In this document: piece by piece, positions 19,701 to 28,132 of the stretch
Numbering within the stretch: the stretch's first letter is position 1
Layout: each line of letters begins with the position of its first letter
IMG/VR virus record: IMGVR_UViG_3300030107_003543
Coordinates: 31,354-68,883 of that record
Length of the DNA: 37,530 nucleotides
Strand: one strand, 5' to 3'
DNA from: a virus
Notes under the pieces: model-generated
What the model was told of the DNA's origin: nothing
Seen by the model: only the letters and a program-made list of their open reading frames with translations
Database searches by the model: none
Made by a program: the position numbers and the translations under genes

Positions 19701-19732
19701 CACTAATAAATAACTAAAAAATTAGTGTTATA
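19701..19732 (+). promoter_or_regulatory. Late promoter AATAAATA within an inverted repeat
   Basis: AATAAATA at 19705-19712 with ACTAAAAAA downstream, ahead of the ATG at 19733. The box is flanked by CACTAAT (19701-19707) and ATTAGTG (19721-19727), so promoter and initiation region form the loop of a 7-base inverted repeat. Confidence 0.75.
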
Positions 19733-22700
19733 ATGGCAATAGATTTTCCAGGCAGCCCCTCGAATGGACAAAGGCATAGTCACAATAATACAACCTGGGA
19801 GTGGGATGGTTCTTCTTGGAATCGTATCACTATTGATTTAAGTACTACTGATGCAACAACAGTTGTTGGATTAGCAGTAACTCAATTCGCCAGAAGAGAC
19901 GACGACAATATAATAACTGGTGTAACGACATTCATTGGGAATGGTTATACTGGTGTAGGAAACACTGTTTTGATAGTGGAAGGGGACGCTCGTGTTACGG
20001 GTGTCCTTTCTATTGGTCAGGGTTCTGTATCAATTAACGAAAGAGATATAAGTGCAGTAGGTGTTATAACAGGTGCAAATTTTAAGACTGGAACAACTAA
20101 CGTACATAATGTTGGTGTAGAATTAGCAGGAGTTAACGTACTAGGTGCAGACACACCTATAGGTACAGGAGCAACAGTATATAATAGTGGTTTAATTGTA
20201 AGTAAGGCAGGAGCAGAATATCAGGGTGTCGTTACTGCATCATCATTTAAAACATCTGGTGGTGGTAATATAACTCTTGGTGATAGCAGTGGTGCGTCTG
20301 ATGATAGAATAGTATTAGGAGCTGGTTCAGATTTATCCATATATCATAATGGGTCCAATTCATACATAAGTGATACTGGTGCTTTATACATTCAAGGTGT
20401 TTATGTTGTTTTAGAATCAACGACTGGTGAAAATTATTTTAAAGGTACATCAAATGGAGCCGTTGAGTTGTACCATAATAATATTAAAACTTTTGAAACT
20501 GTTAGTGGTGGAGCAAAGGTAACTGGTGATTTAGATGTAACTGGACATATAGATGTAGCAGACAATGTAAGATTAAAACTTGGTACTCATGATGATATTA
20601 ATATCTTTCATGACGGTACAAATTCAACCTTCGAAAATTCAGGTGGAAATCTTACAATACAGAATGATGTTGCAGGTGGAAATTTATATCTTAAAGGAAA
20701 GTCTGGAGAACATAGTATAATTTGTAATAGAGACGGGGCCGTTGAGATCTACCATGATAATGCAAAGAAGCTAGAAAGCACTAGCGGTGGAATAAATGTA
20801 GATGGTAAGGCAATTATAGATGGTGTAGATGTAACTCAGTTAACAAATGGTGCTACAACTAACGGTATCTTTCTTAATGCTGGTGATACTGGAGCAGGTA
20901 ATAGACCTTATATAGATTTAAAAGGTGCTGGTACTGATGCGTTATCTGGTAAAGCATTACGAGTTTATTATGATAATGGTGGAACTGAATCCTTCTATGT
21001 TGATTATGAAGGAAATATTTCAGGAAAGGATATAACAATACAAGAGAATATAGTTCATAGTGGAGATACAGATACAAAAATATATTTCTCTGCAGCCAAT
21101 ACCTTTAAGATACAAACAGGTGGTACTGATAGAGTTACAGTTACTAATGCAACTACTACAGTTGCTAATGATTTATCGGTTGCAGGTGATGCTACCTTTA
21201 GTGGTAATGTTTCTATTGGTAAGACATTAACATATGAAGACGTTAAGAATATAGATTCCGTTGGTGTTGTAACAGCAAGATCTGGTTTTGAAATTACTAG
21301 TGGTACCTTTAAGGCAAATAGTCAAGTAGGTGCTGCAGGTTCTGTCCTTGGTTCTACTGGTTCTGGAGTAAATTGGATAAGTCCATTAACAGGACCACAG
21401 GGTGCTCAAGGTGCTCAAGGATACCAAGGAGTTCAGGGTGCTCAAGGGCATCAAGGTGTGCAGGGTGCTCAAGGACACCAAGGAGTTCAAGGTGCTCAAG
21501 GAGTTCAGGGTGCTGCTGGTGTTGCTGGTGCTCAAGGTGCTCAAGGTGCTACGGGTTCTAGTGGTGGAACAGGTGCTCAAGGACATCAAGGACATCAAGG
21601 AGTTCAAGGTGCTACAGGTGCTACAGGTTCAACTTCATATAATGCTGGAACTCTAGACAGTCTCGATTCAACTCAATTCTTAAGATCGGATGCTAATGAC
21701 ACTACGACTGGAGTGTTAACCATTAACACAAGTTCAGCATATGGATTAACAATAAATGGTTCAAATGATGGAAAGATAGTTCTTAATGGTACAAATCCTT
21801 ATATTAGATTACAAGAAGGAGGAACTAATAAAGCTTATCTTCAATGGCATTCAGATGGATTTATTCAACTTTATAATCAAGAATCAGGTGAAATTTTAAG
21901 AATTGGTAGTGGTAGTGATGGACTGAAATTCTGGGAAGGTGGTGCTGAGAAAACTGTTTTTCATTCAGGAAATTTATCGACTTTTGGTGCCAATCAAATA
22001 GAATTAACTACGACAACTAATTATCCATTAAAAATTAATAGTTCAGCAGAGGGAAAAATAGTTCTTCAAGGTTCTAGTAATCCTTATATCCGATTCAGAG
22101 AAGGTACAACTGATAAAGCTTATATTCAATGGAGTAGTAGTGGACATTTACAATTTGTAAATTCAGAAAGCAGTGAATATTTAAGAATTAGTAGTGGTAC
22201 AAATGGACTGACATTTACAGAAGGTGGTAATGAACGAATTGTTTATCATGCTGGAAATTTAGCACCTATGGTGACTAATGGTAGTAATACAGTGGATGGT
22301 GATATATTATTGGCTGCTGGACATCATTTTCACCGATCAGATCATCATTCAGGACATCTAGAAGGTTCATATAATAACGTTGGAACTAACTCAGCTAAGA
22401 CAAACCCAATTTATACTATAGGTTCTAGCTACAACCCTGGTGATGCTGCTCTTAGCAACATGTATGGGATTGGATATACCAAAGGTAGTACTGCTTCATT
22501 TTTGAGTGGTCTTACAGGCATAGCTAATGCTTGGGGAATGTATGTTGCAGCAAATGGTAGTGCAAGAGTATTTTTAAATGGATCTAATGGTCATATTAAT
22601 ATGACTGGACATCTGTATTGTGATAGAGTATATACTGATTTACAGACAACAAGATACTTATCAGATGTAACTGGAAGTTATGGTTCAATTCAGATAAATG

Positions 22701-23596
22701 GTAGTGGTGAAGGTAACTGGGAAGGATTTAGTATAGATGGACGTGTTGTATTCATGCACGATGGCGGTACAAGTTCAGGAATATATGATGATGTGAATAA
22801 TCAATGGATGTTCCACGCTACTCTTGGTGGCGATGCTACTATGCGTTGTAATGGTACTACAAGAGTTACTGCTACTAGTAGTGGTGCTACCATTGCTGGT
22901 GCTTTAACTGTAAATGGTACGTGTGCTCTTAATGGTAATATAACTGTTGGAACTGGATCTGCTAGTTACATTACGATGAATGATTCTGATCATGGATCTA
23001 GACAGATTCATTGTAATAGTGATTACATTGGATTCTTAACATCTGCTGGTGCATGGGCTGTTAGATGTAATGATGCTGGTCATTTGGACATTGTGACTCG
23101 AACCACCACGAAAGAATTGAGAGTAGCTGAAGGTACTAATGGTTTTATGTTGTCTAGTGATGGACAGTATATGACTCATAGTATTGGACGTACTGCTCCC
23201 CATGAGGAAGGTATTTTCTGGCATACAAGTACTAACTATGGAATTTATAGAACTGCTGGTGGTTGGAGTGGAAACTATCAACAATTAAGACTTGACTGGC
23301 CTACTGGAATTATTTTAGATGGTGGTAGTTCTTATGGAAAATCAGGAGTTCTTTATGAATGTCATGCTCGTCCTGCAACTAATAATACCTACAATTTAGG
23401 TAGTTCTTCATATCGTTGGGCAAACTTATATGTAAACGACTTACAATTATCAAATGAAGCAAAGAAAGATGAAGGTGGAAATAGTGTAGATGGAACTTGG
23501 GGTGACTGGACACTTCAAGAGGGTGAGGAGGACATCTATATGATAAATAATCGTACAGGTAAGAAGTATGCCATGATGTTAAAGGAGGTTGAGTAA
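19733..23596 (+). CDS. Tail fibre with collagen-like segment
   Basis: 1287 residues. It starts with the shared module (IDFPGSPSNGQRH, WEWDGSSWNRI), then a region close to the 338-residue protein (FKTGTTNVHNVG, IGTGATVYNSGL). One LTYEDVKNIDSVGVVTAR module follows. A collagen-like Gly-X-Gln tract at about residues 554-635 leads into paired modules of the form 'GKIVL.G.NPYIR..EG...KAY.QW'. The last 70 residues (NTYNLGSSSYRWANLYVNDLQLSN, GTWGDWTLQEGEEDIYMINN, then the end) form a C-terminus common in cyanophage fibres. No S74 domain. The stop is followed directly by the next gene, so the two are probably co-transcribed and translationally linked. Confidence 0.9.
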   Translation: MAIDFPGSPSNGQRHSHNNTTWEWDGSSWNRITIDLSTTDATTVVGLAVTQFARRDDDNIITGVTTFIGNGYTGVGNTVLIVEGDARVTGVLSIGQGSVSINERDISAVGVITGANFKTGTTNVHNVGVELAGVNVLGADTPIGTGATVYNSGLIVSKAGAEYQGVVTASSFKTSGGGNITLGDSSGASDDRIVLGAGSDLSIYHNGSNSYISDTGALYIQGVYVVLESTTGENYFKGTSNGAVELYHNNIKTFETVSGGAKVTGDLDVTGHIDVADNVRLKLGTHDDINIFHDGTNSTFENSGGNLTIQNDVAGGNLYLKGKSGEHSIICNRDGAVEIYHDNAKKLESTSGGINVDGKAIIDGVDVTQLTNGATTNGIFLNAGDTGAGNRPYIDLKGAGTDALSGKALRVYYDNGGTESFYVDYEGNISGKDITIQENIVHSGDTDTKIYFSAANTFKIQTGGTDRVTVTNATTTVANDLSVAGDATFSGNVSIGKTLTYEDVKNIDSVGVVTARSGFEITSGTFKANSQVGAAGSVLGSTGSGVNWISPLTGPQGAQGAQGYQGVQGAQGHQGVQGAQGHQGVQGAQGVQGAAGVAGAQGAQGATGSSGGTGAQGHQGHQGVQGATGATGSTSYNAGTLDSLDSTQFLRSDANDTTTGVLTINTSSAYGLTINGSNDGKIVLNGTNPYIRLQEGGTNKAYLQWHSDGFIQLYNQESGEILRIGSGSDGLKFWEGGAEKTVFHSGNLSTFGANQIELTTTTNYPLKINSSAEGKIVLQGSSNPYIRFREGTTDKAYIQWSSSGHLQFVNSESSEYLRISSGTNGLTFTEGGNERIVYHAGNLAPMVTNGSNTVDGDILLAAGHHFHRSDHHSGHLEGSYNNVGTNSAKTNPIYTIGSSYNPGDAALSNMYGIGYTKGSTASFLSGLTGIANAWGMYVAANGSARVFLNGSNGHINMTGHLYCDRVYTDLQTTRYLSDVTGSYGSIQINGSGEGNWEGFSIDGRVVFMHDGGTSSGIYDDVNNQWMFHATLGGDATMRCNGTTRVTATSSGATIAGALTVNGTCALNGNITVGTGSASYITMNDSDHGSRQIHCNSDYIGFLTSAGAWAVRCNDAGHLDIVTRTTTKELRVAEGTNGFMLSSDGQYMTHSIGRTAPHEEGIFWHTSTNYGIYRTAGGWSGNYQQLRLDWPTGIILDGGSSYGKSGVLYECHARPATNNTYNLGSSSYRWANLYVNDLQLSNEAKKDEGGNSVDGTWGDWTLQEGEEDIYMINNRTGKKYAMMLKEVE
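21394..21640 (+). repeat. Collagen-like coding repeat tract 3
   Basis: About 80 codons of GAQ/GVQ/GHQ-type triplets in the last big fibre, using the same DNA units as the tracts in the 1372-residue fibre. Homologous recombination between the two genes would be possible here. Confidence 0.8.
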
Positions 23597-24115
23597 ATGA
23601 CAATTCATTTTGGTGATGGTACTAGCCAAACTAGTGCTGGTGTTACTGAAGGTGGTAAAATTATACAAGTAAAACAAAATACAAAAACTGCAGCAGGATC
23701 CTATAGTACAGGTGGTAGCTGGGTAAATATAGGTTTTAGTGAATCTATTACACCAAGTAGCTCAAGTAATAAAATATTGATTCTATGGTATATTGGTAAA
23801 ATATCATGTAATGATTGGTCAGGAGCAACAAGATTGTTAAGAGGAGGAACTGTGATAGGTATGGGTGATGCTTCAGGTAGTAGATCAAGGATTGGAACAT
23901 CATTTCCTAGATCACATGATAATAATCATTGGGGTGGTACAGCAATGATGTGGCTTGATAGTCCATCAACAACTTCTTCAACAGAATATAAAATACAAGT
24001 GAACGGACACTCAAGTGGAACCGTCTATATTAATAGAGGACATGGTGATGGTAACTCAGCAGATGTTTATGCTGGACGTTCAGCATCTTCAATGATTTGT
24101 ATGGAGATAAGTTAA
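23597..24115 (+). CDS. Distal fibre/knob-type structural protein
   Basis: 172 residues. It starts IHFGDGTSQTSAG and contains WVNIGFSESITPSSSSNKILI, TRLLRGGTVIGMG, LDSPSTTSSTEYKIQV and a Ser/Gly/His-rich end (SSMICMEIS). This pattern is common to small structural proteins near fibre genes of marine phages and resembles a beta-sandwich tip or knob. A strong AGGAGG Shine-Dalgarno at 23583-23588 lies 8 bases before the ATG, in contrast to the Shine-Dalgarno-less fibres upstream. It probably acts with the 1287-residue fibre. Receptor binding is inferred from position. Confidence 0.75.
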   Translation: MTIHFGDGTSQTSAGVTEGGKIIQVKQNTKTAAGSYSTGGSWVNIGFSESITPSSSSNKILILWYIGKISCNDWSGATRLLRGGTVIGMGDASGSRSRIGTSFPRSHDNNHWGGTAMMWLDSPSTTSSTEYKIQVNGHSSGTVYINRGHGDGNSADVYAGRSASSMICMEIS

Positions 24116-24423
24116 TGACTACAAATTATGATATGGAGGCAATCCATAAAGCTTATCCTTATCCTGCGGTATGTCGCATCGAATGTGGTGGACCTGATGA
24201 AGGCATATGGGATGCAGATGGTAATGCTGTTACAGTAGATCAATCAAAAGTTGATGCCGCAAGAGCTGAATTAGATAAACTAAAATATAGACAAGATAGA
24301 AGCTTTGAATATCCAGAAATTACAGATCAATTGGATATGATTTATCATGATCAAGTTAATGGTACAACAACTTTTAAAGATGCAATAAAAGCAGTGAAGG
24401 ATAAGTATCCAAAACCTAGTTGA
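24115..24423 (+). CDS. Putative tail/fibre assembly protein (XkdW-like)
   Basis: 102 residues from the ATG at 24115, which overlaps the previous stop (TAATG) and has GGAG at 24102-24105. An in-frame ATG at 24097 would lie inside the preceding gene. The C-terminal half (EYPEITDQLDMIYHDQVNG then DAIKAVKDKYPKPS) resembles the conserved block of XkdW-type and other phage tail-assembly helpers encoded just after fibre genes. It may be a chaperone for the adjacent fibre rather than a virion part. Moderate confidence in family, low in precise role. Confidence 0.6.
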   Translation: MTTNYDMEAIHKAYPYPAVCRIECGGPDEGIWDADGNAVTVDQSKVDAARAELDKLKYRQDRSFEYPEITDQLDMIYHDQVNGTTTFKDAIKAVKDKYPKPS

Positions 24424-24429
24424 CACCTA

Positions 24430-24438
24430 TGCTATAAT
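24430..24438 (+). promoter_or_regulatory. Possible extended -10 promoter (TGC-TATAAT)
   Basis: TGCTATAAT at 24430-24438 is an extended -10 element 24 bases before the glycosyltransferase ATG. The TTGACA at 24420 is only 7 bases from it and cannot serve as its -35. It could pair with TATTAT at 24441-24446 at a poor 15-base spacing. Which box is used is unclear. Confidence 0.45.
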
Positions 24439-24461
24439 TATATTATGTGACAATCGATTGA

Positions 24462-25700
24462 ATGAAGTTTAGTATTATAACTCCTGCTCATAAGAAGACA
24501 CCATATATTAAAGAATTATATGACAGTATAGTTGCCCAGACATATGAGAATTGGGAGTGGATTCTTTGGTTGAATAATGAGATTCAGAAATCAGATTTGG
24601 ATGAAAGTATATTGAATGATGAGAGAGTCATTATTCATAGGACTGAAAGTGAATCAAAAGATGTAGGATATCACAAGCACTATGCTTTCCATGAAGGTAG
24701 TGGTGATGTTTTAGTAGAAATAGATTCTGACGATTTGATTACATCAGAATGTTTGGAAGAATTATATAAAGCATATCAAGATCCTGAATTGGGTTTTGTT
24801 TATAGTGATGTTGTCATGTATCAGGATGATTTTCTTCCATATCTTCGTGAACATGGATGGACAGAGTATCCTGAGAAGTATAAATTTAGGGGTAAAGAAT
24901 ATACTGTAATGAACTCGTGGAAACCTACGAGTCAATCTCTTTCTTTCATATGGTATGCTCCTGATCATGTAAGGAGTTGGAGAAGAGATGTTTATAGAAG
25001 TGTTGGTGGACATGATAAGGAGTTAAGTATATGTGACGATCATGATTTAATGATTCGTACATATCTTGTTACTAAGATGCATCATATTGCTAAACCTTTG
25101 TACATCTATAGAGTAACTGGTGATAATACATGGTTAGAAAGGAATGAAGCAATACAAAGGATTACTCGTGAACTTTGCCATAAGTATGCTTTCCAGTTAG
25201 CAGAAAAGGATGCTGATGATAGAGGATTAATGAAGGTTGATATGGGTGGTGGATTGTATCCAAAACCAGGATATATGACTATTGATCAAGCAGATGCTGA
25301 TATGATTTGTAATCTTGATGATGGCATTCCATTACCAGATAATAGCGTTGGTGTTCTTAATGCTAGTCATATTATAGAGCATCTTAAAGATCCTATAAAG
25401 ACGATGCGTGAGATTCATAGGGTATTAGCACATGGTGGATGGGCAATGATTGAAGTTCCTTCTACTGATGGTAGAGGTGCATGGCAAGATCCAACTCATG
25501 TTAGTTTCTGGAATGAGCATAGTTTCTGGTACTATACTAATCGTGACAAGGCAGTATTCATTCGTAATAATGATATTAGATTTCAGACATATAGATTAGA
25601 GACATGGGAGATGGCACCACAGATTCCAGTTGTAACTGCATGGTTGATAGCAATTAAAGATGAAGATGGAGAAAGATTTCCAGGAGAACTTGGAATATGA
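24462..25700 (+). CDS. Bifunctional glycosyltransferase (GT2) - SAM methyltransferase
   Basis: 412 residues in two domains. Residues 1-240 are a GT-A family 2 glycosyltransferase: the N-terminal strand MKFSIITPAH, a DSD metal/nucleotide-sugar motif at about 88-90 and an acidic CDDHD near 191, typical of the base position. Residues about 255-400 are a class I SAM methyltransferase: the DMGGGL loop, DDGIPLPDNSVG, the HIIEHL motif and a GGWAMIEVP strand (Methyltransf_11 type). It probably adds and methylates a sugar on a glycan or protein. Substrate unknown. The stop overlaps the next start (ATGA), so it is the first gene of a coupled cassette. Confidence 0.85.
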   Translation: MKFSIITPAHKKTPYIKELYDSIVAQTYENWEWILWLNNEIQKSDLDESILNDERVIIHRTESESKDVGYHKHYAFHEGSGDVLVEIDSDDLITSECLEELYKAYQDPELGFVYSDVVMYQDDFLPYLREHGWTEYPEKYKFRGKEYTVMNSWKPTSQSLSFIWYAPDHVRSWRRDVYRSVGGHDKELSICDDHDLMIRTYLVTKMHHIAKPLYIYRVTGDNTWLERNEAIQRITRELCHKYAFQLAEKDADDRGLMKVDMGGGLYPKPGYMTIDQADADMICNLDDGIPLPDNSVGVLNASHIIEHLKDPIKTMREIHRVLAHGGWAMIEVPSTDGRGAWQDPTHVSFWNEHSFWYYTNRDKAVFIRNNDIRFQTYRLETWEMAPQIPVVTAWLIAIKDEDGERFPGELGI

Positions 25701-26407
25701 TTCCATATGATCATTGGGTGCTTGATGATTTTTTTCCAGTTGAAATGGCAAGGCAACTCTCTAAGGAGTTCCCAGACTATAACGAACCTAATTGGCACTG
25801 GTATAATAATCCATTAGAAAATAAGAAAGCAAAGAACCATTGGTATGAGTTTCCACCTTTTACCTATCAGATATTTGCACATCTAAATTCTGCTGAGTTT
25901 TTAGAATCTATTCGTGAGATTACTGGTATTCAGACTCTGTATCCTGATGTAGGATTGCATGGTGGAGGATGGCATATGCATTCTCGTGGTGGTAAATTAA
26001 ATATACATCTTGATTATAATATTAATCCTAAATTAAATCTCCAACGTAAGCTAAATCTAATTGTATATCTAACAGAGGATTGGGATACGTCTTGGGGCGG
26101 TGGATTGGAATTGTGGTCACATGATGAGGAAAATAACTTACCTTTAAATAGAGAGGTTGTCGTTGACAATATCTTTAATCGTGCTATACTCTTTGATACA
26201 ACACAGAACTCTTGGCACGGATTACCACAACCAATAACCTGTCCTGAAGGAGTATATAGAAAGAGCATTGCTGTCTATTATATGACAGATATTCCAGAGG
26301 ATGCTAATCAGAGAAAGAGAGCATTGTATGCTCCTACGAAAGAACAAGAAAACAATTCAGAAGTTTTGGACTTTATTAAAGAGAGAGTGACATGGACAAG
26401 CAAGTAA
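25697..26407 (+). CDS. 2-oxoglutarate/Fe(II)-dependent oxygenase
   Basis: 236 residues. The double-stranded beta-helix signature is visible: HLD with iron ligands His104 and Asp106, the distal ligand His174 in NSWHGLP, and a likely 2OG-binding Arg188. This fits the prolyl-4-hydroxylase-like 2OG-FeII_Oxy_3 group, which hydroxylates proteins or small molecules using O2 and 2-oxoglutarate. It overlaps its upstream and downstream glycosyltransferases, suggesting a shared substrate such as a sugar or a side chain to be glycosylated. It is a distant paralogue of the oxygenase at 32192, sharing the GGKL(N/S)(I/L)H(L/V)D block. Confidence 0.88.
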   Translation: MIPYDHWVLDDFFPVEMARQLSKEFPDYNEPNWHWYNNPLENKKAKNHWYEFPPFTYQIFAHLNSAEFLESIREITGIQTLYPDVGLHGGGWHMHSRGGKLNIHLDYNINPKLNLQRKLNLIVYLTEDWDTSWGGGLELWSHDEENNLPLNREVVVDNIFNRAILFDTTQNSWHGLPQPITCPEGVYRKSIAVYYMTDIPEDANQRKRALYAPTKEQENNSEVLDFIKERVTWTSK

Positions 26408-27510
26408 AGATAGCGATGATAACGATGTTCAAGAATGAAGCATCGGTTATGGAAAGGATGTTAGAGTCTTGCTATAAGTATATTGACTACTATGTCATGC
26501 AGGACAATGGTTCTACTGATGGTACTGCTGATATTGTAAGAGAATTTTTTAAGGATAAGGATATACCTGGATTCGTTTATGAAGTAGAAGAAGGTTGGGT
26601 AAGTTTTGGATGGAATAGAGATCATCTATTACAAAAGTGTCTTCAAACAGATCATGGATGTGATTGGATACTTAAGATGGATTGTGATGAGTACCTAGAA
26701 GTCGATGATGATTTTGATTGGACACCTATTAATGATACTTCCCATCAAAGTTTTCATATCACAGCAGTAAATCCTGGTTGTGTCTACTATCGTGCATGGA
26801 TGTGGAATGCAAAGTTACCTTGGCATTTTAAACATGATCTAGCACATGAATGTATTGTATGTGATTTACCAGGAGTTGGTGAAGATTTTGAAAGATATAA
26901 TTTATTAAATGGCATGAGGCAGGTTGGAACGAATGATGGTGAAAGTTATACTGTTCCTACTAAGTATCTTTCTGATGCATTGAAGTTAGAGGAGAAACAT
27001 ATACGTGAGGGTGATTTATTGGAAGATACATATCACTTCTTTTATGTGGCAAAGAGTTATGATGATTGTTATAAGTCAGACATTTATCCACTTGAGAATC
27101 ATTCAAAAGAGTATGCTAGACGAGCACTCTTTTATTATGAAGAGTATATAAATCATACTCAAAACTATAGAGAACTAGGATATGCTAGGGGGATAAATGA
27201 GATGGCATATTTTAGTTTCTATGCTATGGGTGACATTCATAAACATCTTGGTGAGTATGAGAAGGCAATGGATTGTTGTATTCGAGCAGAGGATTTCTGT
27301 CCTGTGAGGAATGAACATATTGTTTGTCTTGCTGAGTGTTTTATGCACATGGGTGATTATATTTCTATGAAAGAACAAACTAAAAAATTAGTAGATGAGA
27401 ATAGAAAGTTACCATTTCCTGCGTATTATTTTTTAATTAATAGTAATTTCTATCCAGACTCAGGAACCTATGGTAAATACCTCCATCAGATTGCTTGCGA
27501 AAACACATGA
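26392..27510 (+). CDS. Family 2 glycosyltransferase with C-terminal TPR-like helices
   Basis: 372 residues. The N-terminal GT-A domain shows IAMITMFKNEASVM, the nucleotide-binding DNGSTDGT at 38-45 and the metal-binding DCDE at 97-100. Residues about 255-345 form paired helices (YAMGDIHKHLGEYEKAMDCC and CLAECFMHMGDYISM) like tetratricopeptide repeats. This layout (GT2 plus TPR) is known in SPBc2-type and other bacterial/phage glycosyltransferases. It overlaps the preceding oxygenase by 16 bases and the next gene by 4. Donor and acceptor unknown; action on fibre proteins or host surface glycan is a reasonable guess. Confidence 0.85.
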   Translation: MDKQVKIAMITMFKNEASVMERMLESCYKYIDYYVMQDNGSTDGTADIVREFFKDKDIPGFVYEVEEGWVSFGWNRDHLLQKCLQTDHGCDWILKMDCDEYLEVDDDFDWTPINDTSHQSFHITAVNPGCVYYRAWMWNAKLPWHFKHDLAHECIVCDLPGVGEDFERYNLLNGMRQVGTNDGESYTVPTKYLSDALKLEEKHIREGDLLEDTYHFFYVAKSYDDCYKSDIYPLENHSKEYARRALFYYEEYINHTQNYRELGYARGINEMAYFSFYAMGDIHKHLGEYEKAMDCCIRAEDFCPVRNEHIVCLAECFMHMGDYISMKEQTKKLVDENRKLPFPAYYFLINSNFYPDSGTYGKYLHQIACENT

Positions 27511-28088
27511 AATTTATTCCAGTTACATCAGTAAATCAACGAGCACAAAAAACTGTATGGGTAGTTGATAATTTCTACTCAAATCCTTATGCTGTTAGGG
27601 ATTTTGCATTGAAGCAAGAGTTTAAAGAAGATTTACGATACTATAAAGGAAGACGGACTGAAGAACAGTTCTATGTTCCAGGAACGAAGGAAGCATTTGA
27701 ACGTATTATGGGTATCAAGATACGTGAATGGGAATCTCATGGTATGAATGGTAGGTTCCAGTATTGTGTCCCTGAAGATCCTATTGTATATCATAATGAT
27801 GGACAGACATGGGCAGCAATGATATACCTACATCCTAATCCAGCATATAGTTGTGGTACATCTCTCTATGCTACTAAGGATGGTGCTATGAGGACTAGTG
27901 ATTCAAATTATGAAGGTGCTTTTGATGGTGGATTCTATGATGGGACTAAGTTTGAGTTAGTAGATTCTATTGGTAATGTATTCAATAGACTATTCATTTT
28001 TGATGCACAACATATACATGCAGCATCACAATATTTTGGAACCAACAAAGAAGACTCTAGACTATTTCAAATTTTCTTCTTTGATTAA
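27507..28088 (+). CDS. DUF6445-like protein, probable 2OG-Fe(II) oxygenase fold
   Basis: 193 residues from the ATG at 27507, which overlaps the previous stop; an in-frame TTG at 27495 is less likely. The sequence has a possible iron triad, His96-x-Asp98 (YHNDG) with a distal His169 or His171 (QHIHAAS), followed by Arg185. It also has the GTSLYATKDG turn typical of the DUF6445 group, which is distantly related to 2OG oxygenases. It would be the third such fold in the window and the second in this cassette. Catalysis is inferred from motif spacing only. Confidence 0.7.
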   Translation: MKFIPVTSVNQRAQKTVWVVDNFYSNPYAVRDFALKQEFKEDLRYYKGRRTEEQFYVPGTKEAFERIMGIKIREWESHGMNGRFQYCVPEDPIVYHNDGQTWAAMIYLHPNPAYSCGTSLYATKDGAMRTSDSNYEGAFDGGFYDGTKFELVDSIGNVFNRLFIFDAQHIHAASQYFGTNKEDSRLFQIFFFD

Positions 28089-28092
28089 TGTA

Positions 28093-28101
28093 TGATATAC
28101 T
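28093..28101 (+). promoter_or_regulatory. Extended -10 promoter before glutaredoxin
   Basis: TGATATACT (TGN plus TATACT) lies 5-13 bases after the upstream stop, with a weak TTTCTT-like -35 region and a leader of about 30 bases to the ATG at 28133. It marks the break between the glycan cassette and the next operon. Confidence 0.5.
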
Positions 28102-28132
28102 ACACTTCTAAATAATTTTTTTAAGTTAAACA

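Noticed and set aside
1774-23596. Many minus-strand and alternate-frame ORFs inside the fibre genes
   Set aside because: They arise from low-complexity, AT-rich repeats. Their translations are Ser/Thr/Leu-rich shadows (for example runs of CSLNTL or RCSRSTRCS opposite or beside the Gly-X-Gln tracts), and they have no ribosome sites or family likeness.
1774-24423. Diversity-generating retroelement at the fibre genes
   Set aside because: The N-terminus of the giant fibre resembles the Mtd N-terminal domain, but no reverse transcriptase, template repeat or adenine-mutated variable repeat is visible in the window.
24420-24438. TTGACA next to TATAAT before the glycosyltransferase
   Set aside because: Only 7 bases separate the two boxes, so they cannot act as one sigma70 promoter. 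Only the extended -10 was kept, with low confidence.
26163-26190. TTGACA-N16-TATACT inside the oxygenase gene
   Set aside because: It looks like a good promoter, but it lies mid-gene over the codons VDNIFNRAIL, which are conserved in this oxygenase type. It may be a coincidence; not listed as a feature without start-site data.
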